A stretch of 64,000 nt of DNA from Cristatella mucedo (GCA_009760855.2 WPIO01000097.1:622001-686000), one strand, 5' to 3'; positions 1 to 13,147 are shown, numbered from the stretch's first letter. Notes: generated by a model from the sequence alone, not told the origin. Translations and numbers: made by a program.

Positions 1-48
1 AAAGAGAAAGTGGGAAGCATAGCAGAGTCAGGAGAGCAGTTGAGGTCT
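1..48 (-). mobile_element. LINE-B fragment at the left edge
   Basis: AAAGAGAAAGTGGGAAGCAT and the following bases match the minus-strand LINE-B 3'UTR seen at 14684-14730; it continues off the window. Confidence 0.6.
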
Positions 49-1892
49 GGCATCTCTTCACTGGCTGCCCTTCATCGCTGTCCGTTTGCTACTTGGTTCT
101 CCGACTGCTTTCCCCCTTCCGCCAGGCTTCTCTAATCTCTGCCTCCCAGTTACCTGCGCCACGGCTACCACAGCAAGGTTGGTCACAGCAAGAATAGTCA
201 CACCATTTCGGACATCGCGTCTAGACTCTTGTAACTCGCAAAACCCACAACACAACTCAGAAACTAAGCGTACAAAAGCTGCGGCAGTTGCATGAAAAAA
301 AAAACAACGACAGCTAAAATGAGGGCAGGGTGCCACGTAGCAGCAAGCGCTGTGTTGCTGGATGATTCTTTGTGAAGTAGCAACCGATACCAAAGGCATA
401 TATTATTTTCTACATTGTTTGCCAAAGTAGCTAAGGCCGATATTCTCTACATGCAAACACTACAACAACGACAGCAATAATAATAATAACCGGTCGTTCT
501 CACCCTGCTGTATCAAGCTGCAGCCAACCAGTGTAGCCATTTCATTCAGTCATTTCCTACACCACGTTGATTTGATCTCGACATCCCAACAGGAAGGCAT
601 TCGTCTAACTACGAGAGTTAACGATACCCATTTTAACCTCTGCTCATGCGCTGTATACATTGCTAGAGAGTTCTCGTGGCAAACGATGGTGGGCCAGCCT
701 TTCAGCTGAACCCCCTAGACGGCCAGCCAGCCAGCCCAAATGTCCAGCTCAGCAGAGAGAGGAATGACTCACACTATTGAAGCCCGTCCAGAAATTGGTC
801 CAAACCGGCGGGACCCGTTACGTATCTGCCTATTAAGTGGGTGGGGTTGGCACGTCGACGATACTATGGATATCGAAACTTACCTGGCGGGAAACGGAGC
901 AGCTGAAGCCGAAAGTCGAACCTTCAGCAAACACTAGGCTGCTGAAATTCTCGCTGTTCGCTTTTGATATATAAAATCCTGAACCGTGTGCAATAGTACT
1001 AGCTAGGCCACTCGAACTGAGGAGCGATATCCAGCGCCGCGAACCACGCGCCAGTCACACGCCATACGCATGACGGGCTGGCGAATGAATGCCCGACCGG
1101 CCGTTAAGGGCAAAGCCGAGAGTCGGGCAGCGAGGCTTAAAAAGCGCCTAATCTCCTTCGAGACTGCTCAGGGCAAGCAGGCGACGTCGCGGTCACAGCT
1201 TCCTCACCTTGTTTTCGTGCTTCATGGCCGCGACCATTACAGCCATGATTATGAGTTGGGCTATCCCAGGATCTCGCCAAGCCAGCAAGGTCGCTGTGCG
1301 AGGTCGAGTCACTATGACCACCGACGATAAGCATTTGATTTAAATTGTTGGCATTTGCGATACTTTGCTTATTTGAATTATAAATTATTAAAATTATGAT
1401 TCTGAGTTTATTTAGAATATCAAGTTCCACGCTAGACCATGTTCGACCTACGACCCGTATGCCAAACCCCCTCCTGTGCAATTGGCGTGCATTGCAAGTG
1501 CCGCGTTCGGCGACCCGCTACCTCTCTGGCTGCAGCGCAGGCGCAAGGCAGCGGCTGGAACCTGGCTGGGAAAGAAAAAGAAGCCCGCCGCTACAGCCTT
1601 GCGCGGAACGGCTAAATCAGCTGGGGTTGCACTGGTGGGCCTGCGTGCGGTGCGTCTTAAAACTGCTCGTGCGATTCGTCACCGCAGAGCCCACCCAGAA
1701 AGCTTATGCGTCGCAAAGCGACCCTGCGTAGCCGCGCAGCTCACCTGTCCCTCCTAGTGCACCCGGAGACAAAGGGTCCTTACCGCCAAAGGGCTCGCTA
1801 TTGCTTACACATTTTAGTCTTGCACAGCAGCAAAGAGCAGGCGCACATGAATGCGGCATTGTCCTGGGAATGCGAAAGCATGCGAACACTGC
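49..1892. other. No gene recognised
   Basis: Short overlapping frames only (740-937, 1396-1757), none with a recognisable domain. Moderately GC-rich from 1440 to 1760. Confidence 0.5.
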
Positions 1893-2057
1893 AGCCCCTG
1901 GGTCATAGTCTACGGTTACCCTGCTCGCTCGCTCTTCACGACTCAGGTCGCGGGTTTGAGTCTTGCAGCCGACAATCCTCTGTTGAATTGTGCAAACCCA
2001 TCGATAGCTACTGAGGCTCATCTGCCGCTATATAAACGAGGCTATAGAATCAGTTAA
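1893..2057 (+). mobile_element. SINE-A (tRNA-derived)
   Basis: CTCTTCACGACTCAGGTCGCG, a B-box-like GGGTTTGAGTC, and the body ending in an AAATCAG-like motif; diverged. Confidence 0.55.
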
Positions 2058-2218
2058 TCGTCACTCTTACTGTATCACCCTCAAGTAACGAACGAACGTT
2101 TCCTCTCCCGTCCGTGGCATAGCCAATATTTAGTCCAAGGTCTAGTATTATTTTCTTTCATTAATAACGACCTTTCTGTGAATGGAGCAATACTGTAACA
2201 CGCTTTATTTCTTGATAG

Positions 2219-2530
2219 TTATAATAATAATAACACACTTGATAAGGTGCCCTCAGAGAACTCAACCTCTTCCTAGGCACTTGATATATGCTGCAAATGA
2301 AGCATAGTCGAATAATTAGTGGTAGCATGCTCAATGTCAACAAGCATAACATGGTTAGAGGTGACATGCTCAGGGTCTGCATGCAAATGTGGTTAGTGGC
2401 AGCATGCACAGTGTCAGCACGCATAAGCACATAAGGACGAATCACAGGGACCCACTAAATGCTGTAATAAATAGGTGCGTTTTTAATTTCTTTTTAAATG
2501 TGGTCAAGCCAGGCGATGTCGTGACGGAAG
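2219..2530 (-). mobile_element. LINE-A 3' end
   Basis: An antisense TTATT tail, terminal hairpin, 3'UTR with the duplicated ATGCAAATGTGGTTAGTGGC block, and the last codons of the ORF. Confidence 0.8.
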
Positions 2531-2599
2531 TCACAATAGGCATGCACAACAATACTATGATAGGCATACACAACTCTGCTTAATAGCTCACGAGCCTCG

Positions 2600-2862
2600 A
2601 CGCTGTAATGGCGTCCCGTCAAGATTATTACAATTCCTTTTATTCAGTACTCCTTATTTGCGCCCTTAATTGTCAGCAGCCGGTGAAAAAACTCGGCAGC
2701 TCTTGCATCATCCAATCATCTATCGGACGTCTTGCCGTTCCAGCGTGCTCTAGAACCACCTCTCCATCAGCATCTAGTCTTTTCGTGGTCTCTCGCACTA
2801 AATTAAAATCTGTTGGCGACAGAGCCTTCAGTACGTATGCTCCGAAAGTCTCCGGCTAAGGT
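2600..2862 (+). mobile_element. LINE-A ORF fragment
   Basis: Degenerate RT C-terminal region (ASRQDYYNSF.. matching [10 protein letters not shown], then SVGDRAFSTYAPK). Inverted relative to the adjacent 2219-2530 fragment. Confidence 0.65.
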
Positions 2863-3127
2863 CACTAATAGCAACCGGCAATGAATTTTCAGCTTTTACG
2901 TTACGTTTAGACTCAATCCCAATCTGCTTCTGTCAGATTTCCCGTCGCCTCCAGCGGGCATGTCTTTTTTCAGTTCCGGTGTGCTTCGCGCGTGTGCCTT
3001 TGCACGATTCAGTGCATGTTGCTAGCCAAAGGTCTTACTAACCGGTGGATGTGAGTGTATTTATGTTTGCTTTAGCATGCTAACTTAAAAGTTATACTCG
3101 TTGCAGTTATATGCTGAATAGTTTCAC

Positions 3128-3545
3128 ATAATATTATTAATAGTAACATACTTGATAAAGTGCCCTCAGAAAGTTCAATCTCTTTCTAGGCGCTTTACAT
3201 TTTCTGCAAAGGAAAAACGATCAAATGGTTAATTCTATCATGCTCAATACACAACAGTAATAACGTAGGGTTGACATGCACATGGGTCAGCACGAAAGTA
3301 TGGTTAGTGGCACCATGCAACAGTGCCAGCACGCATAGGCATGTAAAAGTCGAATCACAGGGACCCACTAAATGATGTGATAAATAGGTGCGTTTTTAGT
3401 TTCTGTTTGAATGTGTTCGAGTCAGGGGATAACGTGACGCAAGTCGGGAGAGAGTTCCAGGCTTGGGGAGCATAAGAACTAAAGACAAGCTCTCCAAAGG
3501 ATTTGAGGTCATTAATCTTTGAGTACTGAATCTCTTGCATCAAGC
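3128..3545 (-). mobile_element. LINE-A 3' end
   Basis: Antisense tail, hairpin (GATAAAGTGCCCTCAG..CTAGGCGCTTTAC), 3'UTR and the C-terminal LVFSSYAPQAWNSLPTCVT frame. Confidence 0.82.
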
Positions 3546-6098
3546 ATAAAAGTGCCTGGAACGATATTAATTTCTCTTAGAGCGCCAAGAAAATTAACTA
3601 ACATTACTGTTATTATTAGATATCGTGCCATAATATTCATTTTTTCTGCACACGATCACTTGTACCGGACAAACCACCATGAAAAATAAGACCGGCTGCT
3701 CACTCTGTTGCCTTCCTATTAATCTTAAAATACAGAGCCAACTAAGGCAATCTGGGACTAAATATTGACAAAAAAACTGTTCCTGATCGGAAAACGATCC
3801 CGCAAAATGTGGAATACTGGCACGCAAATCTAACCGAGTGAGCTATCGAGACTACTCGAGCTAAGACGTCACGCACAAGATTAGAGGGTCACAACTTTAA
3901 ATTTTCACTTATGTGATCTAGCTGAATCCCGATTTCTTGCTTTATGTAATGTGCATGCTCATTACTTAAAATGTCGGTGCCAAATGGAACCATTACACCT
4001 GCTTCGGTCGGCGACCGAGAGCGTGTCCTCTACACGAATAGATCTAGGTACGCAGCCTGAATCTGAAACCAGACCCTAGCAGCAAAATATTGGCTGATAT
4101 CTGATCAGAATGCAGCGAATAACTGTTTCTATAAAAAAATAAGCTGCCTGATAGGTTGACCCGATGGAATTTGATGAAAAAATTGCATTTCGTGAAAGGC
4201 ATTAGAACTGCCAAAGAGAAAAATATAAACAAGCTGCAGAGATTCTACGACGTGTGCGAAAGCCCCTGATGCAAGGATCGGATTAATAAAAAGGGCAGGG
4301 AGTTATAAATAATTTTCCTGCGTGCGACCATTTCAATCACGCAGATGGCCTGACAAAGCTGAGGCTTCACTTAATGGCTTAAAACTAGACTTTGTCTGAA
4401 ATGCATGCCTATGTGCTCAGCAGAGACTCGCGCTTTTCGAGGTACGTCCCATTGCTATCCGTGCCGGAAATCCTTATCTTAAATACACGGCTTAAAAGAA
4501 AATATATTTTGTACAGCATCTTTGTTTTAATGACGTAGCGAAGAAAGGTTTACTAATACAGATAATGGACTTTTTATTTCACTGCAAAGAGAATGTATGA
4601 AGCTTGGCAACCTTAGCTAGCGAGACTTCCTCAAAAACAGTTCGTATAAAGCTGTATTAACTACGGATTCCACCCCGAACGCAACAGTGAGAGTGGAAAC
4701 CACAAATAGTATACACTGCAAAATCCAAGCATCTCTGCCGTAATTGTGGTGTTAGCTTTAAGTAGATGAATCGGGCACACTTTATGGCTCCAAGTTAAAA
4801 AACCGGCACTGTCATCGGAGTAGAAACCTATGGTTCTATTGCCTTATCAAGTAATCGCCACATATCGCGCCGAATCCCTCATCAAATCCCGTAGCCAGGC
4901 GGGCCCAGATAGTCAGTAATTTTGTTTTCTAGCGACATAACTCAGAGAGATAGAAAAGAATTCCCCAAATGCAACGAAGGTTTTAAGGCGTATCCTCCAA
5001 CAATTTAGCAAAATTATTTGGCGTCGTGAGCTATTTCTTCTTAAGGCTAGATAAAACAAATTCTGAACTAAGACTGAAGCAGAATCTCAATGCTCGACCA
5101 TAAAATGGTACTGCGTAAGGCGCGTGGCCAGGCCTGAGACTAAATGCGGAAGTAGGTTGATTATTTTATAAGTCGTCAAGTCCATAAGTCTGTATTATGT
5201 GCACGGTCAATAAACCGGCGATTCCCATCTAGTTTATCAGTCACGTAACCGACCGAAGTCCAATGAACACGTATGAAATCAACTTTTATTCAAGTTTAAA
5301 TCTAATAGAAAAAAGCTAATTATGCTTTTGGGTAACCCTGCTAAGCTGGTTTATCCAAGCCTTGTTACTATGGCTTGCGCTTTTTGGAATATCGATCGCA
5401 CCCAAAGCTTTGCAGTGGCAGGACTGTAAACGAAGATATGGGTGTTAGTCCGATGGTATAGAGATAACTCAAACTCTCTGATCATAAAAGTTTTCTATTT
5501 CAATATGTCTGACCTTTGCAAGCAGGAAAGTTATGCGGTAATCTTGCGTGTGTTTGCGACGAATGCACGTGTGTGCGTGGGTGCGTGCGAAGAATTCGTG
5601 CTCGTATGTATGTGTGTCTGTCTGTGTGAACAACGGGGTACAAATACTATACTGCCAAAATAATTCTTGTAGAACATTTTTAGCATATACCTGTTCACAC
5701 AATAGACAACCATGGGTTGCACATACAGCATTTAACACTTGTTAATACACCTAAACAACAAAAAATGTACCGTTAATGCAAGAATTCCCACCAAAAATCT
5801 AATCGCCGGGGGGGGATGGCTATAGCACAGTTTGGTCAAATACCTGTGCCCAATTCAGCTATGTAAGGTATGTGCACACATCGAGTAGCGGGTAAATGGG
5901 CACATTACAGGGCAATCTTGGGCCCGCTCAGAAAGGCCTGCCGGCTAGCCCCTAGGAATGGTCAAATTGTCATTCCATTGATGAAAAATTACGTAATGTT
6001 GAGGTAGGCTCTTACGTGTGGATTGTTGGACAGAAAGCCTACTTAGCAGCATTACTTAGTACATGCGCATGACTCTTATGATATACTTTACTAAAAAT
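3546..6098. other. No gene recognised
   Basis: AT-rich, no credible exon or repeat family identified apart from a poly-G run near 5809. Confidence 0.5.
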
Positions 6099-6268
6099 GC
6101 TAGCTGATTGAACAGCTTCTTTTTGTGTAGCGACAGAAGAGCCTTTGCGGGTATCACCACCGCTTGCAGTGGAGATAAAGTATCGCCCACCGCAGGATTC
6201 GAACCCACGACCTCGCGGCCAAGGTCGTGAAAAGCAACCGCCTTACCTAGTGAGCCATTACGGCTCAC
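6099..6268 (-). mobile_element. SINE-A (tRNA-derived)
   Basis: On the minus strand: GAGCCGTAATGGCTCACTAG head, perfect B box GGTTCGAATCC, body TGGGCGATACTTTAT..AAGGCTCTTCTGTCGC, and the TCAGCTAG end. Confidence 0.8.
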
Positions 6269-6420
6269 CGAAAACTAAATTTGTTGGACCGCCGTGTCTA
6301 TTGTGGCATGTATTCACAATGTGCAGCTCGAGGTTCTACTAATCGACGATAAATTCATAATCATTCCCTGAAGGTGGTGAACCCGTTTTCTTGAGCGCAT
6401 AATTTTTGAGCCAGAATTTG

Positions 6421-6527
6421 CTAAAAGCAGAAGGGGAAAAGGAGGGAAAGACGGGAAAGAGAAAGAAGGGACAGACGGGACGGGTGACGACTGAAGAGGG
6501 AGGACGGATGAGAAAAAGCTTGATTTA
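6421..6527 (+). repeat. Polypurine tract
   Basis: About 100 bp, almost all A/G on the plus strand. The long pyrimidine-side open frame here is a composition artefact. Confidence 0.8.
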
Positions 6528-7737
6528 GTGAACGGGAATAGACGAACGGTGAAGAAGACTGGTATGGACTGAAACCTTTCAAATAGCCGAAAGCGAGTAG
6601 CGACTTGCGGTACCTTACGTGGTTTTATCACGAGCGCTGTACTAGCGCTTATGAAAAGGCAATTATGTAAGCATATGTGCATGCATGCCGTGCACCGCAG
6701 AAATCCACCGTGTAGTGCAACACACGTATAGTATGTTACTGTACAATGGAGATTACGTAAAGTACATGAGTCAATTTTAATCCAGTATTAATATATATAT
6801 TAGCCTAGATGCATACTGTACGCCATGTGCAATGCCGTTATTTATTGGAGCGAAGTGTTACGTAGCAGTTCCCATGCAATTGCCCTTAGTAGTGCACAGA
6901 GAGACACTACAAAATTGCTGCGATAGAATTCGTTCCCATGGGAAAACACGATGGCAAACTGTAATTGTTGATTTAAATAGACACTTAGGTGAAGTGATGG
7001 CACTGAGCAACAAATCCGAAGGTATCGTAGACATAACCAAGATCAATTCAAAGAGGGAGACCAACCTTAACCATGACAGGGACAGCAAATCAAAGGAAGG
7101 CTGAATAGGAGTGCCAGGAAGCTGTAAGCCACCACGACCCCTTCCATTTGCAGAGTCTGAAGCTACACAGCGAAGGCACGCTGCTTGGTGTAAGGCTTCT
7201 TTCTAACTGTGTAAAGATGCATTAGCTCTATAGACACTCTGAAAAATGCAATGTTCCTCTTAAAAAATAGCGACAGACTATTCTGGAAACTGACCATGAA
7301 CAGTCTCGCCGAAAGCTAGTCAATCGAACAGACTTTTATTTAGCCTTTACCTAAAAAATTAGAAGGGAAACGTTGGAGCGGTATATCAGCCAGGTAATGA
7401 CAGCCTAGAAATTCTTTGTGATTCTTGAATTATAACAATTAGGAGCCTGTTATATCATAACTTATAAATAGAAAGCAGGAAAAGCCTGGCTCGGTCAGTT
7501 TTACTCTGGGTCTCAAGCAAGAGAGCTGTAAGCTATTGCTGGTGTGGTGCTGCATACTCGTGTCTCTCTGCAGCTAGGAATTCGACTGGTCGTCATTAAC
7601 GGTACGGACGAGTTAAATTAAGGTATTGGGGGTCTGTATTGCTGCAGCGTTTTTCCGCCGGCGGCATATCTATGAATAGCTATTTATTACCAGCTCCGAC
7701 TCGTTAGCCTTGCTTCAAGGCGTTAGCTGTACCAGTA
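6528..7737. other. No gene recognised
   Basis: A 90-codon plus frame (6832-7104) with overlapping antisense frame; no homology recognised. Confidence 0.45.
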
Positions 7738-7830
7738 TTTAATAATAATAATAACAATAATAAGACATTTGTATAGTGTCCTCGGAGAACACAATTTTTG
7801 TATAGGCTTTTGAAATATGCTGTAAAAGAC
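7738..7830 (-). mobile_element. LINE-A tail fragment
   Basis: Antisense (TTA)n and hairpin only; abuts a plus-strand LINE-A 3' end. Confidence 0.65.
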
Positions 7831-8102
7831 GCGTGTCGATACTTTTAAAAGGAAACTAAAACACGCCTATTTATCGCAGCATTTAGTGGATCCCTGTGAT
7901 TCGTGTGCATGCTGCCACTAACCATACTTGTATGGTGACCCTGTGCATGTCACCCACCATGTTAGTCTTGTTGTTTATTGAGCATGCTACCACTAACCAT
8001 TCGATTGTGCTTCCTTTTCAGCAAATGTAAAGCGCCTAGAAAGAGATTGAGTTCGCTGAGGGCGCTTTATCAAATGTATTACGATTATTGTTATTATTGT
8101 CA
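7831..8102 (+). mobile_element. LINE-A 3' end
   Basis: Last ORF codons, 3'UTR, hairpin (AAAGCGCCTAGAAAGAGATT) and TTATT-type tail. Forms an inverted pair with the fragment to its left. Confidence 0.78.
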
Positions 8103-8229
8103 GTCAATAGTGAGCTCTACGCTTCGGGTGCATACCATCTTAAGGTGCTGTCCTCGAACGATTTAAGGTTAGTTGGCTTTTTAGACTTCTCCGTCTAAGA
8201 ATAAATTCGTGCTGCCATTCGGTGAGTCT

Positions 8230-9045
8230 GAAGTCTGAAGCGGCCGCTCGGCGCTCGCTTCAGGCTTCTTTGAAATCTGCCTAAGAGATGAGTTCCCTCT
8301 TAAGCGTATCTAAAAATGCGATAGCTTCAAAAGAGAGGACAGTTCTCGCTGTAAGCCGATCTGGCTGCTTGTTTGCCTGTCCGAAAAAAGTGTTCGCACC
8401 TCTCTAGAGAAAGCACTCGAAGCTGCCCGCCGGGAAGGCGCTGCCAGAGGAGCCTGTAACGCCGTCCTCTAAATCTGGCAGCTCCTTGGAAGGCTGGGGG
8501 GCAGCCCCGTGACAGCCCTCCGCACGGCCTGTCTTCGGGCTGCGTAGTGCGACCGAGCAACAAGTGTCCTGGCTCCAACACCAAGCACTTTATTCAGAAA
8601 CAACGCCAGCCAAGTCTAATCTACACACTCTAGACGCCGCCTGCGTTGAGAATCTAGCCCTCACCCGCCCCTTCGTACTCCTCCGGCAGCCCTTATATTC
8701 CATGAATGCATTGTTTTTGCACTGTTAAGCCATCGTTCGCTCCGAACCCGCCCGATAGCTAGCAACAGTTTGTGGTAGATGAATGCCCCCCCCCCCCCGC
8801 AGATCCCACCAATGTACGAATTTGGCTGGTACTGCCGAGTCGTCCGCCGACTGAGAGCCATCGTCCGCCGCCACCCAACCGCTCGAGCGCCCACGGCTGC
8901 TTAGGCAGTCTGAGCCTTCGTGGTGCTTCCGCCCAGTGCTCGCAGGATCCTGAGTCATGCTTCCTCAGCCCATTTCGGAAGGGGAGGGGAGCTACCAGGC
9001 TTCCAAGAGTTGGGAGGGGGCCAAATGGGGTATTTGGTATACTGC
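8230..9045 (-). other. GC-rich unrecognised segment with a minus-strand AATAAA
   Basis: Clearly richer in GC than its surroundings, with poly-C at 8788-8798. On the minus strand CTGAATAAAGTGCTTGG (8582-8598) resembles an LTR R region, but no repeat partner or ends were found in the window. Confidence 0.25.
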
Positions 9046-9214
9046 TGAGCCGTGATGGCACACTAGGTAAGGCGATTGATCTTCCCTACCGCGGTCCCGA
9101 AGTCGAGGGTTGGAATCCTGCGGTGTGCGATTCCTTATTGCCGCTGCAAGCGTTGGGCATAGCCTTTAAGGCTCTTCTGCCGCTATGCAAAAAGAGACTG
9201 GTAAATCAGCTAGA
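9046..9214 (+). mobile_element. SINE-A (tRNA-derived)
   Basis: Full-length copy; head GAGCCGTGATGGCACACTAG, B box GGTTGGAATCC (one change), and the end GGTAAATCAGCTAG. Confidence 0.8.
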
Positions 9215-9299
9215 ATTTTCGGCGAACGGGGGACATGAACGGCTATAACTTGGCTTGGGGCAGCCTGGACGCTTCGGGGTCGCCCGAACGAATCTGACT

Positions 9300-9470
9300 A
9301 AACCGCTGCATTTGGATTTTTTACTAGCACCCACTCCTTTTGTAAGACTAGTAACCCAATTAGGATTGGCTTCGCTGGCAGGATTAATGTTTAGTACCAT
9401 TTTTTCTCGTAATAGTGGAGAATTTTTAGAAAAAATCATTGCTTTTCGTCGCCAAAGTTAGCCAAGACGG
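9300..9470 (+). other. AT-rich ORF island of unknown origin
   Basis: An AT-codon-rich open stretch ending in TAG encodes LDFLLAPTPFVRLVTQLGLA then SLAGLMFSTIFSRNSGEFLE. It has a hydrophobic segment and sits between GC-rich flanks. It looks like the C-terminal end of a coding sequence, but I do not recognise it. Confidence 0.25.
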
Positions 9471-11694
9471 GGCCGTCTAGGGGCTTTTACGCTCGTAGGC
9501 GATATATAATGCGCTGAACATACGCCGCAGGGCCGCGGTCGTTATAGGCGAGCACCTTAGTCTCCCCCTCCGCCCAACCGAGGTAGCAAATAGAGGACAC
9601 GGTCGACTACTTGAATGTTTGAGGTAAGGAGGTAATCAATACCGTTGAGTGGAGTTAATTCCTACTGTCCTCAGAGGAGAAGCTCGACTAAGACACATTG
9701 GCAAGCCTTCTTACCTAAGAGGAAGGCACAACCAAACTGCTTCGACTAGCCACTCTCGTTCGAGAAACGCAGCCAGCGCACAGGCAGAAGCTTATGGTAC
9801 CGCTGCCTCGAAGCCAGCCGCCAGACTAAGCCGGTTACCACGACTCTTTTGCTAGCCAAGACAGACCCAACCGGACTACTACCGGCAGGTCAGGCCTTGC
9901 GCTCTGGCTGGGTACCCAGTGTCAAGCCCATCGAAAGTGGTTGATGGAAGCTGTCATCCTGGCATGGCAGTTTAGCTATCGTTTTGTGAGCGTAACGAAC
10001 CTATAATGATGGAGGGCATTAATATAGTGCATCCGATGTACGAAGCCTCAATGAACTACTCAGATCTTCCCCGGCTGAGTCTGAATCTATTTGCTTCCAT
10101 TAGGTTCATTTTCCTTAACCAAGAGTTATTATTCATGCTCATAGATATAAGCGAGGATCGAAACTTCGATTTAGTGGCTAGCCTCATCTTCCCAAAATAC
10201 TTGAGATGGGGCTACACATTTATTTCGCTTATCGCCGGCTAATAACTGGAATTTCACGAGGATCTCGTAGCAGGTCATGCTACCATTGGCTGCTTCAGCT
10301 GCTGGCTTGCCTTGCTGATCGTGCAATTTGATTCGTAGTTCCACTACGGAGAGCGGCATTCGGATATAGGTTGGCGGGTAATGCCGGTCAGTAAATTACA
10401 AGCCGTACATAGATATATGTTGTCCGGGGGAATGAATGGATGACCCTCTCAGTGCACTCCTAATCCGTTGTAGCGATTCCTCTTCGCTCATATCGAGCTC
10501 GCGCCAGCTTCGAATTAGGAAGGTAAGTACTTTTTATACTAGCAGCAAACGAAGTTGTGTTAGGCAGCAGCTACTAGCAGAGCCTGTCAATATACATCTC
10601 CCACTCCATACCCTGCGATTTTCTTAGATCGATGGCTGAGCTCAGTCTATTGCTTCATTGACCCTCAGCTCCCGCTGTAGGGTCAGAAAAACTTGACTTA
10701 CATAGGATGGAATGAGGCGGGGTAGTAGTGCACCGAATATGCTACTCTGTCGCACTGCATGGGAAGATCCGCCGGCTTTTTACTCAGTAGAGAAGCAAGA
10801 TCGTGGCATTAAGCGGGCATCCATCGACTAGAGTGGTGACTAATCGTTCACCTGACGCTGTAGTTGGCCGAAACAAGTGGGCCGATTCGTTTTATGAGGT
10901 GCCACATATTCAAGCACTAGTCATGCTACTGGTCTATGAAATAGCATGTGAGCTCAGGCACCGGCTATTCTGTGCCGCTATGTGCGTATGTTATGTGCTC
11001 GATCTGGTTATATCAAGGTCGCCAATTGGCCTGCTAGATGTGATTTATGTTTTTACAATATAGGCAGCCATAGTTGTTTGTGTGATCAGCTGGCATATAA
11101 TTAGCGGAGTGTGTGTGGGTTTTGCACCTCCGCGTTGCTTTTAATGAACCTCTTCGAATTCAACTCGACTTAGTAAGATCGGCTGTGTAAACAGCCACTT
11201 TGTATAGCATCAGAATAGCCTTAGAATGTTTCATTCAGCGTTCAACAGTCAATGGAAAATGGTCTGATTCTGGGCTCGGGCACATCCCTGAATAGGGTCG
11301 TGTAGTTGGTGCACCTTGCCGCTTGGCTAAGCCGCGTGGTCACAATGGAAGCTGTATAATTACGTACCCGCATCGATAAGCAGGAAGTTTATGACCGAAC
11401 GCGATGAGAGACAAAGCGAATTTATGTCTGAAATTACCATGTCCGAGTTCTTCAGCTAGTGTTTTCATGAGTCATAACGACTGAGTGTGATAATATACCC
11501 TATGCACCTACTTGCAACGCCTACTTGCAGCTATCCACTTCCCATATGACCAATCGGGGAAAGTGACGGCTTGGAAAAGCTTATACCTCAGTAACTGATG
11601 TAAGTTGAACGTGTTCGTGTAATTTGTTCTACTAGTTTTATTTAACAACGTTATGTAAATAATTGTATGTCATGCTACTGGATCCCAAGTTGTA
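9471..11694. other. No gene recognised
   Basis: Mixed-composition single-copy-looking DNA; short frames at 10006-10242 and 10803-11063 without domains. Confidence 0.45.
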
Positions 11695-11841
11695 GGCCAG
11701 GGTAAGCTGCTCTCACTTCACGACCTAGGTCGTGGGGCCTAGTCTTGCAGCCGTCAGTTCTTCATTGCCCACTGCAAGAGATGTGATAGTTGCTAAGGCT
11801 CTCCTGCCACTGTAGTAGTATGTTGAGACAGCCGACCTTTA
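11695..11841 (+). mobile_element. SINE-A (tRNA-derived), old
   Basis: CACTTCACGACCTAGGTCGTG then TTGCCCACTGCAAGAG..AAGGCTCTCCTGCCACTGTA; the B box is eroded. Confidence 0.5.
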
Positions 11842-12289
11842 CTTTTTTTTTTATTGAATATCAGCACCCTGTTGCTCTTGGTATGTGTATGTTGCGATAA
11901 TCAGTAGACTTGCTTGCTTGTCAGCAGTTCACATCACCAGCTCTTCAGCTGAACTTGACCGTGGATGCAATATGCTCATCCGATGACAAGTCGTTTTGGA
12001 ATAGCATACTCAGATTATGGGCAGACATAACTGGAGTGATGTTAGATTAATAAATCTTGAAGTTGAGGCCTTACAACTAGAGGGTAACTGTAGGCTTGCC
12101 AATAAGTTGTATCACCCATTGCTCTGACTCGGGTAGTTTAACCATGCCTCGAAACAACCTTAAATCTCCCTTGGCAACCACACCTTTAGTTGCTGTGGCC
12201 CCAGACCTGAAACTCTACCGACTAACAGCACGACATATCCTGACTTGGAAACATTTACCAATGAATCTAACAATTTAATTTAATATCAT

Positions 12290-12870
12290 GTGATTTCATC
12301 TTTAACTTAACAAGGCCACAAAGACTACGTGGGGGTTACGCTGGAGAGTTTTCTAAGCGTACTCTAAGCATAAGAAGCTTTCGATACCCATACAGTATCC
12401 AACAGACTTTATCTTCCGCAACAAATAGAAAGTGCTAAACATACCTGAGTCAGGAGGGTAGTCGAGGAAGTGAGTAGCATGGAAATAGCAACTCAGGACA
12501 GCAGTAAAGATGTGCCACAGTCGGCAGTAGCAGAGAAGGCATCGTTGCATAAGCATTTTGGAAGTGAGCTCCACAGTGTAGGACCTCCAGAGCTAAAGCT
12601 TTTGTTGCCAACGGTCTTTAAGGGGAGGAATGGGACGGCTAATTTATTGTCCATACATGACCTGAGGGCACGAGGAGGTTGAAACTGTTTCAGCAGTTCA
12701 ACTAAGTATGAAGGAGCCAAGCCGTGGGGGGCCTTGTGGGTAAAAATATGAATTTTGCTCTGTATCAGTCAATCGACCAGGAGCGATAGAAGCTCCTTCA
12801 GCAAAGGAGACACGTGGCTGAACTTCTGGGATGTGTTTACTAGCCTTTCAGCCATAATCATCACAACCCA
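12290..12870 (-). mobile_element. LINE-B 3' part
   Basis: Same minus-strand C-terminal RT block (SYLVELLKQFQPPRALRSCM) and 3'UTR as the 14.5-kb copy, more diverged. Ends about 450 bp before POLK exon 1. Confidence 0.8.
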
Positions 12871-12985
12871 CATGTTACTCGCAGCATTTGCTCTGTCCAT
12901 GAGAATAGCCTTTTAAGTGCTGAATTTGTGCTTGTTATTGGCACTGTAAAATCAGTTTGTATGCTGCTTTATGTTAAGTGCCTAG

Positions 12986-13147
12986 AGGGCCGAGATAGCC
13001 CAGGAGATAAGGTGCTTGCTCTTCACGACCAAGGTCGTGTGCTCAAATCCTGCAGTGGGCGATCTTTTATTGCCAACTGCAAGTGGTGGTGATAGCCGTT
13101 AAGGCTCTTCTGCTGCTGTACAAATGAGGCTGTTAAATCAGTTATTA
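12986..13147 (+). mobile_element. SINE-A (tRNA-derived), 170 bp upstream of POLK exon 1
   Basis: AGATAGCCCAGGAGATAAGG head, CTCAAATCCTGCAGTGGGCG, and the end GAGGCTGTTAAATCAG. Confidence 0.7.

Noticed and set aside
6099-6268. tRNA gene on the minus strand (good B box)
   Set aside because: No foldable anticodon arm or acceptor stem; the same 170-bp unit recurs many times, so it is a SINE head.
6314-6682. 122-codon minus-strand frame rich in Phe, Pro and Ser
   Set aside because: Produced by a polypurine tract on the other strand; no domain.
8772-9248. 158-codon plus-strand frame
   Set aside because: Runs from a poly-C tract into a SINE-A copy; no domain, most likely chance in GC-rich DNA.
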